NCBI GenBank assembly: GCA_029242825.1
Contig: JAQWTF010000041.1
Location: forward strand, 1 to 15,442
Source of the DNA: MAG-120531 sp029242825
GTDB lineage: Bacteria; Bacteroidota; Bacteroidia; Flavobacteriales; Flavobacteriaceae
DNA: 15,442 nucleotides
Direction of reading: 5' to 3'
Shown here piece after piece: positions 1 through 6,930 of this stretch. The translations under genes were made by a program, and so were the position numbers. Each line of letters starts with the position of its first letter. Positions within the stretch are counted from its first letter, which is position 1. The notes under the pieces are model-generated. The model made no database searches. It worked only from the letters and a program-made list of their open reading frames with translations, and was not told where the DNA came from.

Positions 1-27
1 CCAATTGTAGCCTTAAGAGACGAGTAG
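1..27 (+). CDS. C-terminal end of an ABC transporter permease (MacB/FtsX-like), cut by window start
   Basis: Frame 1 reads P-I-V-A-L-R-D-E followed by TAG at 25-27. The next gene ends in P-I-D-A-L-R-E-E, and this 'P-x-x-A-L-R-x-E' ending is the usual C-terminus of MacB-type (FtsX-domain) permeases. I therefore infer that a paralogous permease precedes the complete one and that the two are arranged in tandem. Only eight codons are visible, so the family call rests on this signature and on the neighbour. The stop is one base from the next ATG, which suggests translational coupling. Confidence 0.7.
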   Translation, partial: PIVALRDE

Positions 28-28
28 T

Positions 29-1291
29 ATGAGATTTATATTTGATTTAAATACTTGGCAAGAGATTTTTGGTTCTATTAAAAAGAACAAGACTAGGACA
101 ATCATTACTGTGATTGGCGTGCTGTGGGGGATTTTTGTTTACATCGCCATGGCAGGTGCTGCTAAGGGATTGGACAATGGTTTTGAACGTGCTTTTGAAA
201 CGGTGGCCATGAACTCAATGTTTACTTGGGCTCAAAGCACTTCAATGCCTTATGCCGGTTATAAAACAGGCAGGCGTTTGCAGTTAAAGATACAGGATGT
301 AACTGTGCTTCAGAATAGAATACCAGAGATTCAATACATTGCACCTAGAAACGCTAAAGGGGTCTTTGGAGACGCTCCTGCAAAGGTGGTGAGGGGCTTA
401 AAATCGGGGGATTATGCTATTTACGGAGACTTTCCAATTTACACTAAGATTGCCACTAAAAAAATCTATGACGGTGGACGTTTTATAAACGATGAGGATA
501 TTGCCCAAAATAGAAAAGTTTGTGTGATTGGAGAACGTACAGAAAGAGAATTGTTTGAAGAAGGAGAGAATCCAATAGGCGCTTACATTAGGCTGGATAA
601 TATTTATTTTCAAGTAGTGGGTGTGCACAAATACACCCCTGGAGGAGGCTTTGAAAGTGACAGTGATGTGTTTATTCCCTTTTCTACCTTTAAAAAATTG
701 TACAATACAGCAGACAATGTAGGTTGGCTAACCATCGCTGCCTATGACGACGCAGATGTGGTTCAAGTAGAGAAAGATGTCAAGGGTACACTAAAGAATA
801 TTCACAAGGTAGATCCTAAGGATGAAAGGGCTTTTGGCGCATTCAACCTAGGAGAAGTTTTCAATAAAATTATGGGATTTGCCAAGGGAATGACCTTTCT
901 ATCTTTAGTAGTTGGTATTGCCACTATTCTTGCCGGGGTTATAGGTATTGGAAATATCTTGTTAATTGCCGTAAAAGAGCGCACCAAGGAGTTGGGCGTT
1001 AGAAGGGCTTTAGGAGCAACACCTAAAGAGGTAAAGTCTCAAATTATTTTAGAGTCGGTCTTTTTAACAACGATTGCTGGAGTACTTGGAATTATATTAG
1101 GGGCTTTTGTACTGAATATAGTAAATATTTTAACCAAAGATGGAGACTTTCCATATGCCAATCCAACAGTGCCCATACCCTATGTATTAGGTGCTATGGG
1201 GCTCATGATTGTACTGGGAACACTCATAGGTTTAATTCCAGCCCAAAGGGCTGTAAGTATTAAGCCTATAGACGCACTACGTGAAGAATAA
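29..1291 (+). CDS. ABC transporter permease, MacB/FtsX family
   Basis: Inner-membrane permease of a MacB-type (type VII) ABC transporter, a family that works mechanically with a periplasmic adaptor and a TolC channel to export lipoproteins, peptides or drugs. The 420-aa protein has the MacB layout without a fused ATPase: a first membrane helix near residues 22-45, a large periplasmic core domain (about 46-285), then three helices near 287-316, 337-363 and 381-402. Between helices 2 and 3 lies the cytoplasmic motif E-R-T-K-E-L-G-V-R-R-A-L-G-A (317-330), which contacts the ATPase in this superfamily. It ends in P-I-D-A-L-R-E-E. The ATG lies one base after the preceding permease stop. The adaptor and TolC genes follow on the same strand, so it belongs to a tripartite efflux operon. 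The substrate cannot be told from sequence. The ATPase is not in the window and is presumably upstream. Confidence 0.92.
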   Translation: MRFIFDLNTWQEIFGSIKKNKTRTIITVIGVLWGIFVYIAMAGAAKGLDNGFERAFETVAMNSMFTWAQSTSMPYAGYKTGRRLQLKIQDVTVLQNRIPEIQYIAPRNAKGVFGDAPAKVVRGLKSGDYAIYGDFPIYTKIATKKIYDGGRFINDEDIAQNRKVCVIGERTERELFEEGENPIGAYIRLDNIYFQVVGVHKYTPGGGFESDSDVFIPFSTFKKLYNTADNVGWLTIAAYDDADVVQVEKDVKGTLKNIHKVDPKDERAFGAFNLGEVFNKIMGFAKGMTFLSLVVGIATILAGVIGIGNILLIAVKERTKELGVRRALGATPKEVKSQIILESVFLTTIAGVLGIILGAFVLNIVNILTKDGDFPYANPTVPIPYVLGAMGLMIVLGTLIGLIPAQRAVSIKPIDALREE

Positions 1292-1327
1292 ATAAACATA
1301 AACCAGATAAAAATTAAATACAACAAG

Positions 1328-2455
1328 ATGAATAAATTTTTAAAATACGGATTAATTGGAGCCTTGTGTTTAGGGGCACTTTGGGCAGCTGCTTTTTTTG
1401 TAAAATCTAACAGCAAGTCTTCTATTACTTATGATACAACTACTGCTTTTATTTCAAGCATTGAAAAAAAGACCGTAGCAACTGGTAAGGTGGTACCTGA
1501 AGATGAGGTAGCAATTAAACCTCAAATTTCTGGAATTATAGATGTCATTTATTTAGAAGAAGGTACCAAGGTAAAGGCAGGTGACCTTATTGCAAAAGTG
1601 AAAGTAGTTCCTAATGAGCAATCATTAAATTCTGCTCAAGGACGTGTTAAAAATTCTAGAATTTCTTTGGACAATACCACTATTGAGTTCAACAGAAACA
1701 AAGCACTTTTTGAAAAGGGTGTAATCTCTTCGCAAGATTTCAATACTCAGAAATTGAGAATGGACCAAGCGACGCTTGAATTAGAAAACGCGAAAGCAGA
1801 TTACGAAATTATTAAATTGGGATCTGCTGGGGGTTCAGCTACAGCGAACACAAATGTTAGGGCTACTGTTTCGGGAACTATTTTAGAGATTCCTGTTAAA
1901 GAGGGAGACCAGGTAATTCAACCAGGTGGTTTTAACGATGGTACAACCATTGCAACCATTGCTGATTTGAGCATTATGATTTTTGAAGGTAAAGTAGACG
2001 AAGGAGAAGTGGGTAAACTGGCGGTTGGAATGCCATTAGAAATTAGTTTGGGAGCTATTGAAGACAAAACTTTCGAAGCCAGACTTAAATTTATTGCACC
2101 AAAAGGAGTAGAAGAAGCAGGAACGGTACAATTTAAAATTGAAGGAGATGTAAAAGTAGAAGAAGACTTTTTAATCAGAGCTGGTTACAGTGCAAATGCC
2201 TCATTGATTTTAGAGCGTAAGGAAAATATTTTAGTGATTGCGGAGGCTTTATTGCAGTTCGACAGGGATACAGACAAACCTTTTGTTGAGGTTTCTGTTG
2301 GAGAACAAGAGTTCGAAAGAAGGGACGTAGAAATTGGTATTTCAGATGGGATTAATGTAGAGTTGCTTTCAGGTGTTACCGAAGAAGACAATATTAAGAT
2401 TTGGAATAAAACGGAGCCTATTAAAAAAGGCAATGATGAAGAAGAGGAAGCATAA
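1328..2455 (+). CDS. Periplasmic adaptor subunit, HlyD/MacA-like (membrane fusion protein)
   Basis: Adaptor that links the inner-membrane permease to the outer-membrane channel. The 375-aa protein starts with a hydrophobic anchor (about residues 7-25) preceded by lysines. There is no lipobox in a lipoprotein position, so it is probably anchored by an uncleaved helix. A biotinyl-lipoyl half-motif follows (about 60-92, V-A-I-K-P-Q-I-S-G-I with G-D-L-I-A-K-V). Next comes an alpha-helical hairpin (about 97-165) rich in Q, N, E and K with the typical F-E-K-G-V-I-S-S-Q-D-F turn, then the second lipoyl half (about 176-212, A-T-V-S-G-T-I with V-K-E-G-D-Q-V) and beta-barrel/membrane-proximal domains. 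The C-terminus is very acidic (D-E-E-E-E-A). It starts 36 bases after the permease stop. MacA-like by context; HlyD_D23-type domain naming would need a profile search. Confidence 0.92.
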   Translation: MNKFLKYGLIGALCLGALWAAAFFVKSNSKSSITYDTTTAFISSIEKKTVATGKVVPEDEVAIKPQISGIIDVIYLEEGTKVKAGDLIAKVKVVPNEQSLNSAQGRVKNSRISLDNTTIEFNRNKALFEKGVISSQDFNTQKLRMDQATLELENAKADYEIIKLGSAGGSATANTNVRATVSGTILEIPVKEGDQVIQPGGFNDGTTIATIADLSIMIFEGKVDEGEVGKLAVGMPLEISLGAIEDKTFEARLKFIAPKGVEEAGTVQFKIEGDVKVEEDFLIRAGYSANASLILERKENILVIAEALLQFDRDTDKPFVEVSVGEQEFERRDVEIGISDGINVELLSGVTEEDNIKIWNKTEPIKKGNDEEEEA

Positions 2456-2494
2456 TTATCAATAGAGGGAATACCTTCTTTTAAAATATATCTT

Positions 2495-3835
2495 ATGAAA
2501 TTAAAATTAGCATTAATAGCCTTGGGACTTGTGTCTGCTATGGGGACAGCTCAAAAAAGGGCTTGGACACTGGAGGAATGTGTGTTGTACGCTGAGGAAA
2601 ATAACTTGAGTATTGCCCAGTTTGAGTTGGATTACGAAAGTGCCTTAATTGCCAATTCTGACGCAATTGGCGCCTTATTACCGAGCTTTAACACCTCAAT
2701 TAACAGTTCTGGAAATACTGGTTTGGCCCTAGACCCAACGACCAATACCTTAGTGACAAGTACTATTTTTTCTGCTTCAGGGAATATAGGTTCTGGGGTC
2801 ACTTTATTTGATGGTTTAAGAAACATACACAGAATCAATAGAGCCAAATTATCTAGTTTGGCGAGTGAGTTCAGATTGGAGAATTTAAAAGACGACATTC
2901 GTCTTGCGGTTGCCAATTCTTATTTACAAGTGTTGTCTGGAAAAGAATCTACTAAAGTAGCCCAAGCACAGCTGGAGGTTTCTATGAAAGATTTAGAGCG
3001 TACAAAAGCACTGAGTGCTTCTGGGGTTGTTCCGCAGGGAGATGTTCTGGAAATAGAGGCTACAGTGGCTGCTCAAGAGCAGCAGTTGGTCATTGCACAA
3101 AACAATGTTATTATTGCTAGAATCGCTTTGGCGCAATTATTACAAATAACAGATTATGTGAATTTTGACATAGCAGAAGAAGAATTTTTACTTCCCAACA
3201 GCAGTGTTTTGGATCAAACGCCTAAGGATATTTTTGAAAAAGCGTTGACCTTTAGAAATGATATTAAGCTCTCCAGGACCAATGTGGAAATTGCCAATAA
3301 AGACTTGCAAATATCAAAAGGAGCTAGGTACCCTACTTTAAATGGTTTTTTTAACTACAATACCAGATATTCAGATCAGAACATTAATCCGTTTACAGGA
3401 GATTTAGTGGCATTTAAAGATCAGTTGTGGATTAATGACGGAATCTCCTACGGTGTTTCTGTTAATATCCCGGTATTTAATGGTTTCTCTGTAAGAAACA
3501 ACATTAAGAGATCTAAGATAAATCTAATGAAATCTGAATTACAATTTGCTCAGGATAAATTGACCTTAGAGTCTAATATCAATCAGGCTTATGCAGATGT
3601 GAATGGTACACTAAAGTCTTTCGAGGCGGCTCAAAAAACCTTAGAGGCTAGAAAATTGGCTTTTCAGTATACCAAAGAGCGTTTTGATGTGGGACTCTTA
3701 GATGCCTTTAATTTTTCTCAAGCCCAATCCAGGGTAGACAACGCTCAAGCGAGCCTTATTTCAGCTAAATACAATTATATTTTTAGGCTAAAGGTCTTAG
3801 AATTTTATTTTGGAATACCTTTGGCGATAAATTAA
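2495..3835 (+). CDS. TolC family outer membrane efflux protein
   Basis: Outer-membrane channel and periplasmic tunnel of the efflux system. The 446-aa protein has a signal peptide (residues 1 to about 19, ending M-G-T-A before Q-K-R). It then opens with the W-T-L-E-E-C-V-x-Y-A-x-x-N-N signature common to TolC-family proteins of Bacteroidota. Two repeated long-helix OEP halves follow (roughly 25-215 and 235-435), each dominated by heptad-like A/L/Q/E helices. The segment near 280-345 holds the second beta-hairpin part, with R-Y-P-T-L-N-G-F and N-I-P-V-F-N-G-F. The length is usual for the family. It begins 39 bases after the adaptor gene, and its stop lies 10 bases before tsaB. Substrate unknown. 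Confidence 0.93.
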   Translation: MKLKLALIALGLVSAMGTAQKRAWTLEECVLYAEENNLSIAQFELDYESALIANSDAIGALLPSFNTSINSSGNTGLALDPTTNTLVTSTIFSASGNIGSGVTLFDGLRNIHRINRAKLSSLASEFRLENLKDDIRLAVANSYLQVLSGKESTKVAQAQLEVSMKDLERTKALSASGVVPQGDVLEIEATVAAQEQQLVIAQNNVIIARIALAQLLQITDYVNFDIAEEEFLLPNSSVLDQTPKDIFEKALTFRNDIKLSRTNVEIANKDLQISKGARYPTLNGFFNYNTRYSDQNINPFTGDLVAFKDQLWINDGISYGVSVNIPVFNGFSVRNNIKRSKINLMKSELQFAQDKLTLESNINQAYADVNGTLKSFEAAQKTLEARKLAFQYTKERFDVGLLDAFNFSQAQSRVDNAQASLISAKYNYIFRLKVLEFYFGIPLAIN

Positions 3836-3845
3836 AAGCTAGGGA

Positions 3846-4520
3846 ATGATCCTAAATATTGAAACAGCAACCACCAATTGCTCTGTGTCTATAGCACATG
3901 AGGGGTTGGTGATTGCTTTTAAAGAGATTGCGGAATTAAATTACTCTCATGCGGAGCAATTACATGTATTTATTCAAGAAGTACTTCTAGAGGCAGCTGT
4001 GAGTCTTTCCGATTTAAAGGCCATAGCGGTGAGTAAAGGCCCAGGATCTTACACGGGACTTCGTATAGGTGTTTCTGCAGCAAAGGGGCTTTGTTATGCT
4101 TTAAATATCCCTTTAATAGCCATACCTACCCTAAAAAGTTTATCGCTTCAGTGCCAGCTTAAAGCTGGAGAAGTTGTTCTTCCCATGTTAGATGCTAGAA
4201 GAATGGAAGTTTATATAAGTGCATACGATCATAAGGGGAAGGAATTGCACCCTACCGAGGCAAAAATTTTAGAGGAAAATTCCCTTTCTGAATGGATGGC
4301 TTCTTATAGCAAAGTATATTTCATTGGAAGCGGTGCACAAAAAGCTTTTGAAGTGCACCATCAGTCCAATATTTCTGTATTAGATACACTTCCTTCTGCT
4401 AAAGAAATGGCTGGTCTTTCTTATCAAAAATATGTTGCTAAGGACTTTGAAGACATGGCTTATTTTGAACCCTACTATCTCAAAGATTTTATGGGGCCTA
4501 TTCCAAAGAAAAAGCAGTAA
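3846..4520 (+). CDS. tsaB: tRNA threonylcarbamoyladenosine biosynthesis protein TsaB
   Basis: TsaB is the non-catalytic ASKHA-fold partner that dimerises with TsaD to make N6-threonylcarbamoyladenosine at position 37 of ANN-decoding tRNAs in the cytoplasm. The 224-aa protein begins M-I-L-N-I-E-T-A-T-T-N-C-S-V-S-I, the family's N-terminal strand. It carries S-H-A-E-Q-L (34-39) and the diagnostic K-G-P-G-S-Y-T-G-L-R-I-G (64-75), followed by A-x-K-G-L-C-Y-A-L. Length matches the family (about 220-230 aa). The ATG follows an AGGG four bases upstream and lies 10 bases after the tolC stop, so it is probably transcribed with the efflux genes although functionally unrelated. The C-terminus points at the mscS-like gene with a 9-base gap. 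Confidence 0.95.
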   Translation: MILNIETATTNCSVSIAHEGLVIAFKEIAELNYSHAEQLHVFIQEVLLEAAVSLSDLKAIAVSKGPGSYTGLRIGVSAAKGLCYALNIPLIAIPTLKSLSLQCQLKAGEVVLPMLDARRMEVYISAYDHKGKELHPTEAKILEENSLSEWMASYSKVYFIGSGAQKAFEVHHQSNISVLDTLPSAKEMAGLSYQKYVAKDFEDMAYFEPYYLKDFMGPIPKKKQ

Positions 4521-4529
4521 TCAGGTCAA

Positions 4530-5375
4530 TTATTTATTTCCGGCGGTGTGAATGACCCTTTGAGGGAATGGAATTTCAATTCCAGCAGCGTCAAATTCAA
4601 TTTTTAAAGTTTCCATTACATGGAAATGTGCGTCCCAAAAGTCTTCATTTTTGGCCCAAAACCTCAAACTTAATTCTACGGCGCTGTCTGCTAAATTACC
4701 CACATAAACAACAGGTTCAGGATCTTTCAATATCCCCTCGTGTAAAGCACAAATACGAAGTAAAATATCTTTAGCGTCTTTGATATTTGAATCGTATGAA
4801 ATACCTACCGTAATCTTATCTCTTCTGATCTCTTCAATATTATAATTTATAATGGTGTGGTTGGAGAGATTTCCATTTGGGATAATGGCTGCCTGATTGC
4901 CAAAGGTGTTTATTTTGGTGGTGAATATAGAAATATCTTTTACCGTACCAGATACCCCTTGGGCTTCAATCCAGTCACCTACTTTAAAGGGCTTAAAGAT
5001 TAAAATGAGAACGCCCCCAGCAAAATTAGCCAAGGAACCCTGAAGTGCAAGCCCTATGGCCAAACCTGCGGCTCCAACAACTGCTACCAATGAAGAAGAT
5101 TTCACCCCTAATTGTGTAATAACTAAAACAAATAAAATACCTTTTAAGGAGATGTTTATAAAGCTTTGTAAAAAACTTTCTAAGGTTAAATCGTAATCTT
5201 TTCTCTCAAAAAATCGGTGCACCATTCTATTGATGAAACGCACAGCCCAAAGACCAATAAAAAATATAAGCCCAGCCTTAATTAAATTGGGCAACATGTC
5301 CAAAGCCATAGCATAGGCCTCTTCCAATAACTTTACATATTGTTTTACTTCTACGTATTCTTCAATCTGATTCAT
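4530..5375 (-). CDS. MscS-type small-conductance mechanosensitive channel
   Basis: Inner-membrane channel that opens under membrane tension and releases solutes during hypo-osmotic shock. The 281-aa protein is close to E. coli MscS in size (286 aa). It has three membrane segments (about 30-48, 72-92 and 96-127), a beta domain and an alpha/beta C-terminal domain. The pore helix reads G-A-A-G-L-A-I-G-L-A-L-Q-G (101-113), nearly the E. coli sequence and with the same numbering, including the L105 and L109 constriction and the G113 and G121 hinges. I-I-P-N-G (164-168) and P-F-P-Q near 269-272 are further family marks. It is the second gene after nfu with an 11-base gap, so the two are probably co-transcribed. 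Its end converges on tsaB with 9 bases between, and I see no hairpin there. Confidence 0.95.
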   Translation of the reverse strand: MNQIEEYVEVKQYVKLLEEAYAMALDMLPNLIKAGLIFFIGLWAVRFINRMVHRFFERKDYDLTLESFLQSFINISLKGILFVLVITQLGVKSSSLVAVVGAAGLAIGLALQGSLANFAGGVLILIFKPFKVGDWIEAQGVSGTVKDISIFTTKINTFGNQAAIIPNGNLSNHTIINYNIEEIRRDKITVGISYDSNIKDAKDILLRICALHEGILKDPEPVVYVGNLADSAVELSLRFWAKNEDFWDAHFHVMETLKIEFDAAGIEIPFPQRVIHTAGNK

Positions 5376-5386
5376 AGGGTTATTTT

Positions 5387-6292
5387 TTATCCATTAATGG
5401 CAATTACCTGTGCAATTTTGTCTCCCATCATATTCTTGAGCATATTTTCAATGCCATTTTTTAAGGTGAAAGTACTGGAAGGACAACCAGAACAAGCTCC
5501 TTGTAAAATCACATTTACTGTTTTACTTTCCTCGTCATAGGAATCGAACATGATGTTCCCACCATCACTGGCTACTGCAGGTTTTACATATTCCTCTAAA
5601 ATATCTACAATTTGTTTACTAGTGTCGTCTAGGTTTTCTGTGTGTAATAGGGTGGTAGGTGCCTTTTCTTTTTCCTTTTGAACAGTATTTGCACCAACAG
5701 TCTCTTGACCTGTCATTAAAAAGTTTCTTATTTTCTCCCTGAGTTCATGGTTAATTTCTTCCCATTCTGCTACATCGTATTTGGTCACAGAAATATAGTT
5801 TTGATCCATAAAAACTTCCTTCACAAAAGGCATGAGAAACAATTCTTTGGCCAATGGCGCATCCTTGGCCTCATCTATGTTTTTGAATTCGAATAAAGCA
5901 GGAACAATAAGTTTATTAGCTACATACTTCATCACAGAAGGATTTGGGGTGCTTTCTGCATAAATAGTCACTGCCTGAGGCACTTTGTTTGGATCCAGGG
6001 TAACTACTGGAGCGCCTGTATTTAAGTATTCCACCAATTGCTGTGCAAGACTGTCCTTTATATCTTCCCAACCAACTATATCGTATTTTTCAATACCGAT
6101 AAAATTACTAGAGACATAGACCGTTTTCACAAAGGGCAAATGAAATAACTGTTGGGCTAATGGAGATTCTTTTGCTTGGTCTATATTTTGAAACTCATAA
6201 TTTTTATCTGGAGAGATAAAATGATTGGTTTCAAACTTCATAATGTTTGGATTATTAGTAGGAATAATCGTGATGTGATACTCTTTAGACAT
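5387..6292 (-). CDS. NifU-like Fe-S cluster carrier with two tandem Nfu N-terminal domains
   Basis: Cytoplasmic iron-sulfur cluster carrier of the Nfu type. Domains: Nfu-N copy 1 (about residues 4-95, with N-N-P-N-I-M-K-F), Nfu-N copy 2 (about 106-197, with T-P-N-P-S-V-M-K-Y), a charged linker (about 200-218), and a C-terminal NifU domain (about 220-301). The last carries the cluster-binding C-S-G-C (Cys267 and Cys270) inside G-A-C-S-G-C-P-S-S. The two N domains align along their whole length (L-F-x-x-P-F-V-K-x-V, K-Y-D-V/I-x-x-W-E-x-I), so they come from an internal duplication. I chose the ATG at 6292. A reading with nine more residues from a TTG at 6319 would lie over a -7 promoter element (6309-6316) and adds nothing family-like. 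The gene runs into the mscS-like gene. Copy 1 lacks the T-P of the T-P-N-P motif. Confidence 0.93.
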   Translation of the reverse strand: MSKEYHITIIPTNNPNIMKFETNHFISPDKNYEFQNIDQAKESPLAQQLFHLPFVKTVYVSSNFIGIEKYDIVGWEDIKDSLAQQLVEYLNTGAPVVTLDPNKVPQAVTIYAESTPNPSVMKYVANKLIVPALFEFKNIDEAKDAPLAKELFLMPFVKEVFMDQNYISVTKYDVAEWEEINHELREKIRNFLMTGQETVGANTVQKEKEKAPTTLLHTENLDDTSKQIVDILEEYVKPAVASDGGNIMFDSYDEESKTVNVILQGACSGCPSSTFTLKNGIENMLKNMMGDKIAQVIAING

Positions 6293-6308
6293 GGCAAATA
6301 ATTTTTCA

Positions 6309-6316
6309 CAAAAGTA
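6309..6316 (-). promoter_or_regulatory. Candidate Bacteroidota -7 promoter element for nfu
   Basis: The minus strand reads TACTTTTG, a full match to TAnnTTTG, the -7 consensus recognised by the Bacteroidota primary sigma factor. It ends 16 bases before the nfu ATG, so the leader would be very short. I found no TTG at the usual distance for the -33 box; that region is a T-run (minus strand, about 6336-6347). Confidence 0.45.
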
Positions 6317-6372
6317 CAAAGGAAATCTAGGAATAGTTAAAAAAAAATGACCTCATTTATTGGGGAACCCCT

Positions 6373-6380
6373 TATATTTG
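6373..6380 (+). promoter_or_regulatory. Candidate Bacteroidota -7 promoter element for the carbonic anhydrase-like gene and fabD
   Basis: TATATTTG matches TAnnTTTG fully and ends 18 bases before the ATG at 6399. No TTG stands at the usual -33 distance; the closest one (6360-6362) is only 10 bases away. It sits in the divergent gap opposite the nfu element, so the 106-base gap probably drives both operons. Confidence 0.42.
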
Positions 6381-6398
6381 ATCTCTAATACGATTCAA

Positions 6399-6926
6399 AT
6401 GGCCCTTGTAAAGACTTTAAATGGACACACACCAAGTTTTGGTAAAGATTGTTTTTTGGCAGAAAATGCTACTGTAATTGGTCAAGTTAGCATGGGAGAT
6501 TCTTGCAGTGTATGGTATGGTGCGGTACTCAGAGGAGACGTTCACTTTATTCGTATGGGCAATCGTGTAAACATACAAGATGGTGCAGTCATTCATTGCA
6601 CTTACCAAAAAAGCCCCACCCAAATAGGAAACAATGTTTCCATAGGCCATAATGCTATTGCCCATGGATGTACCATTGAAGACAACGTTCTAATAGGAAT
6701 GGGAAGTATAGTTATGGATGATTGTGTGATTGGAACTGGGAGTATTATTGCCGCTGGAGCCGTACTTACCAAAGGGACTATAGTACCTCCAGGGTCTATA
6801 TATGCAGGCACACCAGCAAAATTCATAAAGAAAGTGCCCTCTGAATTGGCCAGTGGTGAAATTGAAAGAATAGCAAACAATTATATTACATACGCCCAAT
6901 GGTATAAACCATGGGATAAAATTTAA
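6399..6926 (+). CDS. Gamma-carbonic-anhydrase-like hexapeptide-repeat protein (PaaY/YrdA type)
   Basis: Left-handed beta-helix protein of the gamma carbonic anhydrase family, which forms trimers with a metal bound between subunits. In the 175-aa protein the metal ligands His66 (A-V-I-H), His84 (I-G-H) and His89 (I-A-H-G) are present. The last two have the five-residue spacing of the archaeal enzyme Cam. Arg45 and Asp47 (R-G-D) and Gln60-Asp61 (N-I-Q-D-G) match Cam Arg59, Asp61, Gln75 and Asp76. Cam's proton-shuttle Glu62 is Val48 here, as in many short family members whose hydratase activity is weak or undetected, so the true reaction is open. I chose ATG 6399: the longer reading from TTG 6360 runs across a promoter-like element and adds 13 residues unlike the family. 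fabD follows after 4 bases, so the two are co-transcribed. Confidence 0.9.
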   Translation: MALVKTLNGHTPSFGKDCFLAENATVIGQVSMGDSCSVWYGAVLRGDVHFIRMGNRVNIQDGAVIHCTYQKSPTQIGNNVSIGHNAIAHGCTIEDNVLIGMGSIVMDDCVIGTGSIIAAGAVLTKGTIVPPGSIYAGTPAKFIKKVPSELASGEIERIANNYITYAQWYKPWDKI

Positions 6927-6930
6927 CAAT

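Noticed and set aside
4154..4168. Perfect inverted repeat CCAGCTT-A-AAGCTGG.
   Set aside because: It lies inside tsaB coding sequence, has a one-base centre that cannot form a hairpin loop of useful size, and has no T-run; probably chance.
6602..6929. Open frames on the minus strand opposite the carbonic anhydrase-like gene.
   Set aside because: Antisense shadows of the hexapeptide repeats; no motif and no promoter.
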